Origin: Candidatus Tayloriibacteriota bacterium
GTDB lineage: Bacteria; Patescibacteriota; Minisyncoccia; Phycocordibacterales; PALSA-1337
DNA length: 46,117 nt
Direction of reading: 5' to 3'
Assembly: GCA_003151615.1 (NCBI GenBank)
Contig: PLXZ01000004.1
Coordinates: forward strand, 1-46,117
Under the pieces are notes generated by a model, which had not been told where the DNA came from, ran no database searches, and saw nothing but the letters and a program-made list of their open reading frames with translations. The translations under genes were made by a program, and so were the position numbers. Positions within the stretch are counted from its first letter, which is position 1, and every line of letters starts with the position of its first letter. Of this stretch, positions 6,809 through 15,803 are shown piece after piece.

Positions 6809-7600
6809 ATGATCGAAGTAAAAGAGAAATATAAAAATTATCTGAACACTCGCGAAGGAGCTGATACGTATAATCGTTTCAAGGAGATTCTTTATGGCAC
6901 GCCAGATACATTGGTTTTACGTCTTGCCGATAGAATTATGTCTCATGTACACAGGAAGAAATTGAGTATTCTTGATGTGGGTGGTGGAGATGGTAAGCGC
7001 TTAATTTTACTCATTGACTTGCTCCATTCAAAAGGGATTGAATGCTCAGCGACACTTGTCGACCAGTCTGGAATTTTTATCAATGATTTTGATGCAACGG
7101 ATAATTTTACCGCAAATATCCAAGCGGTTCATTCTACTTTTGAAGCATTCGAGTCATCACAGAAATACGATTTGGTATTGCTTATCCATAGTATTTTTAC
7201 ATTCGAAGATTCATTCTATGTGGATAAGATTAAAAATCTCTTGAATCCTCAAGGGATTGCGATCATTGTCGCGGATACCTCTGATTCGTTTCTTGCAGGC
7301 CTCAAAGCAATTACCGACAGCTCATTTGGGACAGAAAGGAAAAATATTTTGTCCGTCGTCAAGGATTTTACCGATGTCGGCTTTATGGTTGAACAAGAGA
7401 TGTCAGACACATGTTATGGCGACTGTTTATCTGACGGAGCATTGAACGATAATGGCAAACTAATTCTTCGTTGGATAGCTCTCCGCGATTGGAGTGATAT
7501 TCCTCCTGCTATCGTAGATATGGCAACCAAGCTTTTTATCGATAAAAGTAATGGCGGCAAGATCTGCGACAAGGAATGTTTTGTTTATGCTAGTCTATAG
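6809..7600 (+). CDS. Class I SAM-dependent methyltransferase
   Basis: A Rossmann-fold methyltransferase of 263 residues. Motif I is 'ILDVGGGDGKRL' near residue 53, an acidic end of strand 2 is seen in 'ATLVDQSG' near 82, and motif IV is 'YDLVLLIHSIF' near 119. The C-terminal third contains 'DWSDIPPAIVDMATK' and several Cys. The fold is clear but the substrate is not; a small-molecule target is possible. Like the previous gene it is A/T-richer than the pilus and housekeeping regions. It is followed by a convergent VOC gene. Confidence 0.85.
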   Translation: MIEVKEKYKNYLNTREGADTYNRFKEILYGTPDTLVLRLADRIMSHVHRKKLSILDVGGGDGKRLILLIDLLHSKGIECSATLVDQSGIFINDFDATDNFTANIQAVHSTFEAFESSQKYDLVLLIHSIFTFEDSFYVDKIKNLLNPQGIAIIVADTSDSFLAGLKAITDSSFGTERKNILSVVKDFTDVGFMVEQEMSDTCYGDCLSDGALNDNGKLILRWIALRDWSDIPPAIVDMATKLFIDKSNGGKICDKECFVYASL

Positions 7601-7617
7601 TCAGTGGGAATTGACCC

Positions 7618-7989
7618 CTATTTCTTTTCCTTCCTCCGGTGAATCATGATCTGATTTCCGTCGGGGTCTTCGATAAGAATCATATTGCAAGCGGGACCGT
7701 CATACGCGTCCATCAAAAATTTTACTTTTTTCGATTTCAGTTCCTTCACCGCACCGTCAAAGTCAACGACTTCCAACGCAACGGTTCCGCCCATTTTGCC
7801 GGGCTTGAAATTCGGAGCGCCTTTGCCGATGGCCAGGGTGTTCGGTCCAATTTCATATTCGATAAAAGCGGAATCCGCACCCTCCCATACGTTAATGGTT
7901 TTCAAACCTAAAACGCCCTCGTAAAAAGCACGGGCCCGAGGCACATCCGTGGTCGCATATGCGACGAAAGAAAATTCTTTGAATGTCAT
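7618..7989 (-). CDS. VOC superfamily (glyoxalase/dioxygenase-like) protein
   Basis: A 123-residue single vicinal-oxygen-chelate domain with paired beta-alpha-beta-beta-beta units: 'VPRARAFYEGVLGLKT' in the first half and 'IEDPDGNQIMIHRR' at the end, the usual metal-ligand-bearing terminal strand. Members include glyoxalase I-like, dioxygenase-like and resistance proteins, and the substrate cannot be assigned. TATAAT lies nine bases before the ATG on the minus strand. The gene is divergent from the DoxX-like gene at 8026. Confidence 0.85.
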   Translation of the reverse strand: MTFKEFSFVAYATTDVPRARAFYEGVLGLKTINVWEGADSAFIEYEIGPNTLAIGKGAPNFKPGKMGGTVALEVVDFDGAVKELKSKKVKFLMDAYDGPACNMILIEDPDGNQIMIHRRKEKK

Positions 7990-8025
7990 GGTAGTTCCAT
8001 TATATAACGTGCTAAACTAATTGTC

Positions 8026-9045
8026 ATGACACGTCAGGGAAAAATTTTCAGCATTCTCCGTATCGCCTTTGGAATTGTGTGGGCGATAGACGCGGCATTC
8101 AAATGGATGCCCGCGTTTTTGAACGGCTTGCCCGATATGATAGGCGGGTCAATTGCCGATCAGCCGGTTTTGATTGCTAACGTGCTTACTCTTTGTCTGA
8201 AAATTATCAGCATCGAACCCCATTTTTTTGCCGTCCTCATCGCGCTCACCGAATCGGCCCTTGCCATCGGACTCATTCTCAATGTGTTTCCAAAAACCAT
8301 TTATACGTTTGGTTTTATTTATTCGCTTTTTGTCTGGGGCATTCCCGAAAGTTTTGGCGGACCCTATGCGGCCGGTTCAACCGACGTCGGCACAGGAATC
8401 ATTTACGCTTTTGTTTTTGCCGCTTTTTACTTTGAAAGATTTGGCGGAAAGAATGCCGCTCAAAATACGGCAATTGACGCGGCCAAAAAAATTGAAGCGG
8501 ATAAAAGTCACAGAAAGGACATGGCAATCAAGATCCTCATTCTGGTTGCCGTCATTTTGTTCGCGCTTCTCGTTTCGCCGTACATTATTATTCGCAACAA
8601 CAGCGCGCCGGTTGCCGATATGAATATGGGCCTAGGAAACAGTTCAAGCACATCGTCGGAAATGTCTATGTCGGCCATGCAACAGACATTTGAATTGGCG
8701 AGCAGTACTGCACCGGGGGGAATCATTGCTCCGGTTCCGACTATTTCATTTACTCTGACTAAAGACACTCTCGACGGCTGGGATTTGCATATCGACACAA
8801 CCAACTTCACATGGACTCCGCAGAATATAAATCAGGCTCCTGTTGCCGATCAGGGCCATGCTCATTTATATATAGATGGAAATCTCATTGTGCTTCTTGC
8901 CCCGTGGTATCACATCGAAAGCGCACTTCTGCCGCCGGGCACTCACACAGTCACTGTTTCGCTCAATGCCAATGATCACAGCGTATTTTCGTATCATAAT
9001 AAATACATTGAAGTGTCGCAGACTCTGGTGGTAGGGCAGATTTAA
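8026..9045 (+). CDS. DoxX-like membrane protein fused to a His-rich extracytoplasmic domain
   Basis: This 339-residue protein has four or five membrane segments (about 8-28, 62-83, 88-105, 115-135 and 166-187), resembling the DoxX/quinol-oxidase-subunit family. A Ser/Met-rich linker follows ('MNMGLGNSSS', 'SEMSMSAMQQ'). The C-terminal beta domain contains 'GHAHLYIDG', 'WYHIES', 'LPPGTHTVTVSLNANDHS' and 'SYHNKY'. His and Met of this kind often bind copper; that is inference. TAAACT seven bases before the ATG supports the start. It is followed by a zinc-ribbon gene nine bases downstream. Confidence 0.75.
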   Translation: MTRQGKIFSILRIAFGIVWAIDAAFKWMPAFLNGLPDMIGGSIADQPVLIANVLTLCLKIISIEPHFFAVLIALTESALAIGLILNVFPKTIYTFGFIYSLFVWGIPESFGGPYAAGSTDVGTGIIYAFVFAAFYFERFGGKNAAQNTAIDAAKKIEADKSHRKDMAIKILILVAVILFALLVSPYIIIRNNSAPVADMNMGLGNSSSTSSEMSMSAMQQTFELASSTAPGGIIAPVPTISFTLTKDTLDGWDLHIDTTNFTWTPQNINQAPVADQGHAHLYIDGNLIVLLAPWYHIESALLPPGTHTVTVSLNANDHSVFSYHNKYIEVSQTLVVGQI

Positions 9046-9054
9046 TGCAAACAG

Positions 9055-9315
9055 ATGGATAAGAGAAAAATACAAAAATCACATAAAAACTTTATCTGCA
9101 TCGGCTGCGGCAAAGATACATGGAATGAATATTACATGCTCTATGGCAGAATATGGAGGAGAGCCAATCCCAGGGAAAAGGGGATGCTTTGCATCTCATG
9201 CGTTGAAGAAAAATTGGGAAGGAAACTTACAAAGAAGGACTTTACGAAAGCTCCGGTCAATATTGCGTCTGCGCTACGAACGGCCATTTTGAAAAATAGA
9301 CTGTCCCGTTCCTAA
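9055..9315 (+). CDS. Conserved small zinc-ribbon-like protein
   Basis: An 86-residue protein with CxxC at 15-18 ('CIGCG') and a second CxxC near 46-49 ('CISC'), spaced to bind one zinc ion. Between them is 'WNEYYMLYGRIWRRANP', a pattern I recall from uncharacterised bacterial and phage proteins. It starts nine bases after the DoxX-like gene and is probably cotranscribed. Function unknown. Confidence 0.7.
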   Translation: MDKRKIQKSHKNFICIGCGKDTWNEYYMLYGRIWRRANPREKGMLCISCVEEKLGRKLTKKDFTKAPVNIASALRTAILKNRLSRS

Positions 9316-9345
9316 TATTTTTCTACTGCAATTCTTTTTCCGTCC

Positions 9346-10473
9346 CTACAAAATCGGCTCGTACTTTTTCTTGCGGAAGAACCAGCCTTCGATTGAATAT
9401 TGATCGTAGCCGTACATGACCAGTGCGATTGGAATGCCGATCAAAATGATGTGCGGCCAGACGACTTCGCCGAAGAAAAAGAGCGAGAGCATAAGCCAGA
9501 ATTCAAAGAAAAGGGCGGCGAAGCGGATTTCCACGCCGAGAATGATGAAGGTACCGAGCAGGATTTCAATGATGGCGGCGCCAAGCACCAGGAAATGCGG
9601 TTCGAAGCCGAGAAGTTTGTCGAGGTGATATTGCATGACCGTGAAAAGGCCGAGATTGTTGTAGACGACTTTCGCGTACGCCGAGGCGAAGATGAGCGAG
9701 ATGCCGAAACAGACGCGAAGGATTGCAAAGCTTCGCGCGGCAATCCAACCGGAAATTTTTTGCCACGCGGTCAGTGATGAGTCGCCGGATTCTGTATTTA
9801 TTGTCGTCGGATTTGTCACGGATCCCGCCAGCGGCATTTTCGAGGTTTTCTTTTTCAGGAAAAAATTATCGAGACTTAAATTGTGCGCGCCGAGGGCGAG
9901 TAGGACGATGATTTCGCCCATGTAATTTATATAAGTGAGCATGTACCAACCGTGATACCAGACGGCAATTGAGTACATGACGAATGCCACAAACGCCGCA
10001 ATCCGGGCGTAAAAACCGATCATCGTGAGAATGCCGATGACGACCAAAACGACTGTGATAAAACCGGTCAGCGAGCCGTACGTATTGACCAGAGGCAATT
10101 CGGGTCCATAACTCGCCTGATAATATGCAGCCGCCAAAAATGACAGGCCGACGGTAACGCGGGCGACGAACGGGGCATAGGGACGCAACTTCGTAAAAAA
10201 CGGATCAATCCAACGCTCCAAAAAACGGATGATTGAAATAAAGAAGACGCAAAAAATCGCCAAAATTGTCACGAAAGCCCAGAAAATAAATTCATGAAGA
10301 TTGTTTTGGATGACCGCAATCATATTGAAGGGCGGTATTCCGATTGCTTGGGTAATCTGTGCCGGAGTCAGGACGTAGACTTCATGGGCGGATGCGATTG
10401 CCGGAGTGAAGAGTATTTGTGCTGAGATAAAAATGGCGATTGACGCGAAAAAAACTTTATTCATGTATTTCAT
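9346..10473 (-). CDS. DoxX family polytopic membrane protein
   Basis: A 375-residue protein with an N-terminal signal peptide ending near 'ASAHEVYVLTP' and about nine membrane segments in two DoxX-like halves, separated by a Ser/Thr-rich loop near 220-240 ('VTNPTTINTESGDSS'). DoxX relatives associate with quinone or sulfur redox chemistry; nothing here fixes the substrate. The ORF track starts it at 10494. I prefer the ATG at 10473 because TATACT (10480-10485) sits exactly six bases before it and would otherwise fall inside the coding sequence. Confidence 0.8.
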   Translation of the reverse strand: MKYMNKVFFASIAIFISAQILFTPAIASAHEVYVLTPAQITQAIGIPPFNMIAVIQNNLHEFIFWAFVTILAIFCVFFISIIRFLERWIDPFFTKLRPYAPFVARVTVGLSFLAAAYYQASYGPELPLVNTYGSLTGFITVVLVVIGILTMIGFYARIAAFVAFVMYSIAVWYHGWYMLTYINYMGEIIVLLALGAHNLSLDNFFLKKKTSKMPLAGSVTNPTTINTESGDSSLTAWQKISGWIAARSFAILRVCFGISLIFASAYAKVVYNNLGLFTVMQYHLDKLLGFEPHFLVLGAAIIEILLGTFIILGVEIRFAALFFEFWLMLSLFFFGEVVWPHIILIGIPIALVMYGYDQYSIEGWFFRKKKYEPIL

Positions 10474-10510
10474 GACATTAGTATAGCACCGCATTAAGTA
10501 TTGGTGTGAA

Positions 10511-11212
10511 TTAATGCGCCAGCGCCAATCCGGACACGTTTTTACATCCGGCTTTTTGCAAAGTCAAAATAGCTTCATTCATCGTGCTTCCGGTCGTGAG
10601 GACGTCGTCAATGATTATGAATTGCCGGCCGGAAAAGTTTTCGATTTTTCCGAGCACGGACTGATGCGCGGAAAAAACACCTTTCATTCCGGCAATGCGT
10701 TCAGCTCGTTTTTTGAAAGCCTGTTTTTTGGCATTTTCTTTTCGATAATTTCTGAACAAGATGTCGGTTCTTATTTCGATGCAGCAATTTTTACTGTCGC
10801 AGTGTTTTTTCATCTCACGAGCCAATAATTCGCACTGATTGTATCCGCGTTCGCGCCGTCTTTTTTGATGGATTGGCATGGGAATAATCACAGGCGCATG
10901 CGATGCAAGGGATGTGCCCGCCATTTTTTCAGCCAAAATATATCCGGCGCAGACGAATGCGTGGCGGTCGCGTTTTGTTTTTATATACCAGACGAGTGCG
11001 CGAACGGCGGGATTTTTATATGAAAGGCAGACGGCAATTTTTATGTTTTCGGGACCCAATTTTGGCGGCTGACGGGCCATTGGCAAAGTTCGGGCCAATT
11101 CGCGCGGTGATACCGTGGAAAAATCAAAAGTGCGGCGTTTTTCGGACCGCCGTTCGGGGAAGAGCAGATTGAGGATTGCGGAGCAGACAAGGCTGATTTT
11201 TAAATGTCGCAT
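10511..11212 (-). CDS. comF: ComF family phosphoribosyltransferase-like protein
   Basis: ComF proteins take part in DNA uptake, processing imported single strands. The 233-residue sequence shows 'VIIPMPIHQKRRRERGYNQ' near 110-128 and the PRPP-binding loop 'IIIDDVLTTGSTMNEA' near 200-215. The N-terminal Cys zinc finger of canonical ComF is absent ('LLFPERRSEKRR' instead). Its position beside the divergent type IV pilus cluster fits a role in transformation, though that is contextual inference. Confidence 0.9.
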   Translation of the reverse strand: MRHLKISLVCSAILNLLFPERRSEKRRTFDFSTVSPRELARTLPMARQPPKLGPENIKIAVCLSYKNPAVRALVWYIKTKRDRHAFVCAGYILAEKMAGTSLASHAPVIIPMPIHQKRRRERGYNQCELLAREMKKHCDSKNCCIEIRTDILFRNYRKENAKKQAFKKRAERIAGMKGVFSAHQSVLGKIENFSGRQFIIIDDVLTTGSTMNEAILTLQKAGCKNVSGLALAH

Positions 11213-11314
11213 GCCGAAATCATCGCATACTGCCGATAGAGAAACGCTGAAGTTTTGCTAAAATAACGATAAAATTTCGCAAAGAAAACAATCGATGCCG
11301 ACAAAGAGCTGTGG

Positions 11315-11320
11315 TATAAT
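11315..11320 (+). promoter_or_regulatory. -10 box of the pilus operon, leaderless
   Basis: TATAAT is separated from the pilM ATG by six bases (AATTTC). The -35 region is weak. Confidence 0.65.
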
Positions 11321-11326
11321 AATTTC

Positions 11327-12457
11327 ATGGCTTTTTCCTTTACTTCATTGTTCGGTTCGAAAGACCAAAGCGTTCTCGGCATTGACGTCGGCTCGTCGTC
11401 GGTCAAAGTCGTCGAGATAAAAAAGAAGCGCGGCCGCGCGGTCCTGAAAACGTACGGGGAGCTCGCTCTCGGTCCGTATGCTTCGACCGAAGTGGGTCGC
11501 GCGACCAATCTTCCGCCGGACAAAATCGCCGAGGCGATAAAGGACATTCTCCGCGAAGCGAAAACGACCTCGACGGCCTGCGGCATCGCTTTGCCGTTTT
11601 CATCGAGTCTCATTTCATTCATCACCATTCCGCCGGTTCCCGAAAAACAATTGGCCGAAGTCATTCAGCTGGAAGCCCGCAAATACATTCCCGTTCCGAT
11701 GAACGAGGTTCTCCTCGACTGGTCGCTCATTCCGCGCGAGGACAATTATGCAAACGAAGAGGAAGATGATGACGGAAAAAGCGGCGCGAAGGAAAATAAA
11801 GGGGGTAAAGCCCAGCAGGACGTTTTGGTTGTCGCGATCCACAACGAATTTATCGCTTCGTACCAGCAGATCATGGCAAACTCCGGGCTTCAGCCGACCT
11901 TTTATGAAATAGAAATATTCAGCGCGATCCGCGCGGTCGTCGAGCAGGGCGTTCAGGCCGTCATGATCCTCGACATGGGCGCGCGCGCCACGAAACTCTA
12001 CATAGTTGAGCGCGGCATACTGCGTACGGCGCACATCATAAACAGGGGAGGCCAGGACATCACCCTCGCCGTTTCAAAATCGCTTTCCGTCACCGTTGCC
12101 GAAGCGGAGAACATGAAACGGCTGTACGGCCTGTCCGGCGGACCGGAACATAAAGACCTCGCCAATATAATCATGACCAACCTCGACTACATTTTTTACG
12201 AATCGAATGCGGCTCTTCTCAATTACCAGAAAAAGTACGGTAAAAATGTGGCAAAGGTCATCCTGACGGGCGGCGGCGTCCTGCTCAAAGGCTTTGCGGA
12301 CATAGCGAAAGTCAGTTTTCAGACCGATATTTTCTATGCAAATCCCTTTGGAAAGATGGAAACGCCGGCATTTTTCGAGCAGCAGCTTCGTGAGGCGGGT
12401 CCGGAATTCGCGGTCGCCATCGGCATTGCCTTGCGTCGCTTGTCGGAGACGCAATAG
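11327..12457 (+). CDS. pilM: Type IV pilus assembly protein PilM
   Basis: PilM is an actin-like cytoplasmic protein that holds PilN at the base of the pilus machine. The 376-residue sequence has phosphate-1 'LGIDVGSSSVKVVE' near 17, the central 'VMILDMGARATKLYIVE' near 205 and 'VILTGGGVLLKGF' near 310. An acidic/Lys-Gly insert ('NEEEDDDGKSGAKENKGG') near 140-160 is unusual and probably a surface loop. It opens the cluster and is followed 33 bases later by pilN. Confidence 0.95.
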   Translation: MAFSFTSLFGSKDQSVLGIDVGSSSVKVVEIKKKRGRAVLKTYGELALGPYASTEVGRATNLPPDKIAEAIKDILREAKTTSTACGIALPFSSSLISFITIPPVPEKQLAEVIQLEARKYIPVPMNEVLLDWSLIPREDNYANEEEDDDGKSGAKENKGGKAQQDVLVVAIHNEFIASYQQIMANSGLQPTFYEIEIFSAIRAVVEQGVQAVMILDMGARATKLYIVERGILRTAHIINRGGQDITLAVSKSLSVTVAEAENMKRLYGLSGGPEHKDLANIIMTNLDYIFYESNAALLNYQKKYGKNVAKVILTGGGVLLKGFADIAKVSFQTDIFYANPFGKMETPAFFEQQLREAGPEFAVAIGIALRRLSETQ

Positions 12458-12489
12458 GGTTATATAATGAAAGGGAATATATAGAGAAT

Positions 12490-13101
12490 ATGGAAACTAA
12501 ATTTCAAACGTCGTTCATACCAAAAAAGCCCATTCTTGCGCAGACTTCCGTTGCGCACTCCGGTCCGGGCATAAACCTGTTCACGATGTTTTCCGTTCTC
12601 GTTTTCATTCTCTCCCTTGCCGGCGCGGGCTTTGTCCTCGTCTACCAGAACTACCTTAATAAAACCCAGGCCGAATATCAGCAGACCCTGCAGGCCAATG
12701 AAAATCAATTCAATCCGACCCTCATCGCCACGCTCCAGCGCGCAAGCGACAAGATAAATACCGCCAACACCCTTCTTTCGGATCATCTTGCCGTTTCGAA
12801 GGTGCTCAACATCATTGCGGCGCTTACCGCGCAAAATGTCACTTTCAGCAGCTTGTCATATACGGCTCCGGCGACCCCGGGCAGTCCCGCCTTGATTTCA
12901 ATGAGAGGCACCGCCAACAGTTTCAGCGACATTGCCTTCCAATCCGATGTTTTCGGTTCGGCCATAGATTACGGAACCAACGTGAAAATTGTCACTCCGA
13001 TATTGTCGAATCTCGGCCTTGCCCAGAACGGAGGCGTTACGTTCACCTTTACTGCCGGCATAAATCCATCCGATATCCTGTACAACAAATTCATACAATA
13101 A
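12490..13101 (+). CDS. pilN: PilN-like type IV pilus inner-membrane protein
   Basis: A 203-residue bitopic protein: about 35 polar residues, a membrane helix near 36-55 ('SVLVFILSLAGAGFVLVY'), a coiled-coil-prone segment to about 95, then an alpha/beta domain. That is the PilN layout. Position between pilM and a PilO-like gene supports the name. Primary sequence is weakly conserved, so the call rests on layout and order. Confidence 0.75.
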   Translation: METKFQTSFIPKKPILAQTSVAHSGPGINLFTMFSVLVFILSLAGAGFVLVYQNYLNKTQAEYQQTLQANENQFNPTLIATLQRASDKINTANTLLSDHLAVSKVLNIIAALTAQNVTFSSLSYTAPATPGSPALISMRGTANSFSDIAFQSDVFGSAIDYGTNVKIVTPILSNLGLAQNGGVTFTFTAGINPSDILYNKFIQ

Positions 13102-13107
13102 ATTTTT

Positions 13108-13677
13108 ATGAACAAAAATGTAATTCCAATTATTCTCATCGTCCTCGCCATCGGAATTTTCTATACGTTCACGGATTCGCGCATCGGCGCCATTCAGGCA
13201 ACGGCGGCATCCAACGGCGGTTATCTTTCCGCGATCAATAATTCCGTGGAGCTTATCAGCGAGCGTGATGCGGTTCTGAAACAATACAACGCCATCTCTC
13301 CTTCGGATCAGTCACGCCTCAATACGATGTTGCCCGATAATGTCGACAATGTCCGCCTCATAATTGACATTAACGGCATAGCGGCGCGCCACGGTTTCTC
13401 CCTGCAGGGTATCACGACAAGCGCAGATTCGACGACTGCGAACGGCAGCACCGGCGGCCTGTCGGAAAGTTCGGGCGGAACCGATTCCAATAATCATTAC
13501 GGAGTGGTCACTATTTCGTTCAGTTTCACCGCCTCCTACGACAATTTCCTGGCATTCATGCAGGATGTTCAGTCGAGTTTGCGCATTTTGGACATTTCAC
13601 AAATGACCGTTACCACCGGTTCGACTCCCGGCACCTATACGTATTCGATGCAGCTCCAGACATACTGGCTTAAATAA
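13108..13677 (+). CDS. pilO: PilO-like type IV pilus protein
   Basis: A 189-residue protein with an N-terminal membrane helix (4-20), a heptad-like stretch, and a ferredoxin-like domain containing 'YGVVTISFSFTASYDNFLAFMQDVQ' (quoted in part; near 135-155) and 'DISQMTVTT'. PilO partners PilN in the periplasm-equivalent space. A Ser/Gly/Thr linker (near 105-130) is longer than usual. It starts six bases after pilN. Confidence 0.8.
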   Translation: MNKNVIPIILIVLAIGIFYTFTDSRIGAIQATAASNGGYLSAINNSVELISERDAVLKQYNAISPSDQSRLNTMLPDNVDNVRLIIDINGIAARHGFSLQGITTSADSTTANGSTGGLSESSGGTDSNNHYGVVTISFSFTASYDNFLAFMQDVQSSLRILDISQMTVTTGSTPGTYTYSMQLQTYWLK

Positions 13678-13686
13678 AACCATTAT

Positions 13687-14049
13687 ATGAATCAATCAAT
13701 TAAAGCTCAAAAATCAAGACTTCCGGAAATAATAGCCATTCTCCTGGTTATTGGGGCAATCGGCTACTATTTTTACTCTTCGGGTTCAAACGGTTCGGCA
13801 TCCTCTTCCTTCACCATTTCCTCGGCAACGTCGAGCGTAGGGGCAAACGTCCTCGGTCTCCTCAACCAGATACATTCGCTGAAAATAGACGCGTCGCTTT
13901 TCCAGTCGCCGGTGTATCAATCCCTGAATGACTTCACCGTGCAGGTTCCTCCCGAGCCGATCGGCAAGAGCAATCCGTTCGTGGCCGGCGGCGCAGGCGT
14001 CAGTCCCGCTTTCACCGCGTCGACTTCTTCAACCACTGCGGGGCGTTAG
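13687..14049 (+). CDS. Small pilus-cluster membrane protein (PilP-like position)
   Basis: A 120-residue protein with one membrane helix at about 13-30 ('IIAILLVIGAIGYYFYSS'), a Ser-rich spacer, and a conserved-looking 'FTVQVPPEPIGKSNPFV' before a Ser/Thr/Ala tail. It sits nine bases after pilO, where pilP lies in other bacteria. Homology to PilP cannot be shown by eye; the role as a pilus assembly accessory is contextual. Confidence 0.65.
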   Translation: MNQSIKAQKSRLPEIIAILLVIGAIGYYFYSSGSNGSASSSFTISSATSSVGANVLGLLNQIHSLKIDASLFQSPVYQSLNDFTVQVPPEPIGKSNPFVAGGAGVSPAFTASTSSTTAGR

Positions 14050-14072
14050 TTTCGGCATGTAATATTTACATT

Positions 14073-15791
14073 ATGAGCGTCCTTGATACACTTCTCGAAA
14101 AAAAACTGATAACCAAAGACGACTACCGTGAGGTCAAGAAACAGACCACCACGGGAAAGATCTCCCTTGACCAGGTTTTGGTCGCCCGCGGCCTCAAGCC
14201 GGAGGATATTTTGGCCGCGAAAGGCGAATCCCTCAACATCCCGGTCCGGTCGCTCGGCGACGTCAGCATTCCTTTTGAAGTTCTCGAATATATTCCGCAG
14301 GAATCCGCCGTCCATTATAAATTCGCGCCGATTGCGGTGAAGGACGGCACGCTCGAAGTGGGTATCGTCGATCCGGACAATATCGAAGCCCGCGACGCCC
14401 TTAACTTCATAGCGGCGAAAAGCAACATTCCCTATAAGATTTTCCTCATAAGCGAAGATGATTTCAAAAAAGTCCTCGATACATACAAAGGCCTTTCGGG
14501 AGAAGTTTCGAATGCTCTGAAGGAACTCGAAACAGTTCTCTCCGTCGACGGGGATTCGGGAGTTGACCTGAAGCAGAGCAAAGCCGACGAAAAAACAAGC
14601 GCATTCATTATCGAGGACGCCCCGGTGGTCAAAATTGTGGCAACAATCGTCCGTTACGCGACGGAAGGGGACGCATCCGACGTGCATATAGAAGCAATGC
14701 GCGACAAAGTCCGCGTACGTTTCCGCGTCGACGGCATTTTGAACACCAGCCTCATTTTGCCTCCGCAAGTCCACGATGCCGTAGTTGCCCGCATCAAAGT
14801 GCTCTCCAACATGAAGCTCGACGAGCGCCGCAAGCCGCAGGACGGCCGCTTTTCCGCGCGCATTGACGGCCGAAAAATCGATTTCCGCGTTTCGACGTTT
14901 CCGGCGTACTACGGGGAAAAAGTTGAAATGCGTATCCTGGATCAGGAACGAGGCGTTAAAAAACTGGAGGAACTTGGTCTTTCCCAAAAAAATCTCGATT
15001 ATGTGAAAGACGCAATCAACCGCCCGTACGGCATGATTCTCATCACCGGTCCAACAGGTTCCGGAAAATCAACGACCCTCTATTCCATGCTCAATGCCGT
15101 CGACCGCGAGAGCTACAACGTGCTTTCCCTTGAAGACCCGATCGAATACAACATGGATGGCGTGACGCAGTCCCAGGTTCATCCTGAAATCGGATACACG
15201 TTTGCGTCCGGATTGCGCACGACATTGCGACAGGACCCCGACATCATCATGGTGGGCGAGATCCGCGACAAGGAAACCGCACAGCTCGCCGTGCAGGCGG
15301 CGTTGACCGGCCACCTCGTATTTTCAACGCTCCACACCAACAATTCCGCCGGCGTCATTCCGCGTCTCATCGACATGGGTGTCGACCCGTACCTAATCGC
15401 GCCTACTCTCATTTGCGCCATCGGCCAACGTCTCGTTCAGACTCTGTGTCCCGGTTCCGGCAAGCCGATTCCGGTTGAAGGCAGCATCAAGCTCATGATC
15501 GACAAGGAATTCGCGGATCTGCCCGCGCAATACCGCGCCGAAATCCCGTTTTCCAATACGGTGTACGAAGCGTCGCCGACTCCCGAATGTCCGAAAGGCG
15601 TCCGCGGCCGCATGGCCGTATGGGAAGTCTTCAAGATGGACAAGGACATCGAAGGAGCAATACTTAAAAATCCCACGGAACTTGAAATTTCACGCCTGCT
15701 CCGCACAAAGGGCATGCTCACCATGAAGGAAGACGCCCTCATCAAGGCCTTCCAGAAAATAATTCCGTTTGAGGAAGTCAATAAACTCTAG
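14073..15791 (+). CDS. pilB: Type IV pilus extension ATPase PilB
   Basis: PilB powers pilus extension as a hexameric ATPase. The 572-residue protein has an N-terminal GspE/MshEN-like domain (1-150), then 'DVHIEA' near 205, Walker A 'GPTGSGKST' near 328, Asp box 'NVLSLEDPIEY' near 350, Walker B 'DIIMVGEIRD' near 392, and the His box 'GHLVFSTLHTN' near 413. The two CxxC pairs of the usual zinc site are reduced to single Cys (in 'TLCPGSG' and 'ECPKG'), so zinc binding is doubtful. It is followed by a CheY-like gene and then pilT. Confidence 0.96.
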   Translation: MSVLDTLLEKKLITKDDYREVKKQTTTGKISLDQVLVARGLKPEDILAAKGESLNIPVRSLGDVSIPFEVLEYIPQESAVHYKFAPIAVKDGTLEVGIVDPDNIEARDALNFIAAKSNIPYKIFLISEDDFKKVLDTYKGLSGEVSNALKELETVLSVDGDSGVDLKQSKADEKTSAFIIEDAPVVKIVATIVRYATEGDASDVHIEAMRDKVRVRFRVDGILNTSLILPPQVHDAVVARIKVLSNMKLDERRKPQDGRFSARIDGRKIDFRVSTFPAYYGEKVEMRILDQERGVKKLEELGLSQKNLDYVKDAINRPYGMILITGPTGSGKSTTLYSMLNAVDRESYNVLSLEDPIEYNMDGVTQSQVHPEIGYTFASGLRTTLRQDPDIIMVGEIRDKETAQLAVQAALTGHLVFSTLHTNNSAGVIPRLIDMGVDPYLIAPTLICAIGQRLVQTLCPGSGKPIPVEGSIKLMIDKEFADLPAQYRAEIPFSNTVYEASPTPECPKGVRGRMAVWEVFKMDKDIEGAILKNPTELEISRLLRTKGMLTMKEDALIKAFQKIIPFEEVNKL

Positions 15792-15797
15792 TATACT
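15792..15797 (+). promoter_or_regulatory. Internal -10 box before the CheY-like gene
   Basis: TATACT overlaps the region just after the pilB stop and lies six bases before the ATG at 15804. This suggests a second, leaderless transcript inside the pilus cluster. Confidence 0.5.
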
Positions 15798-15803
15798 AAA
15801 GCC

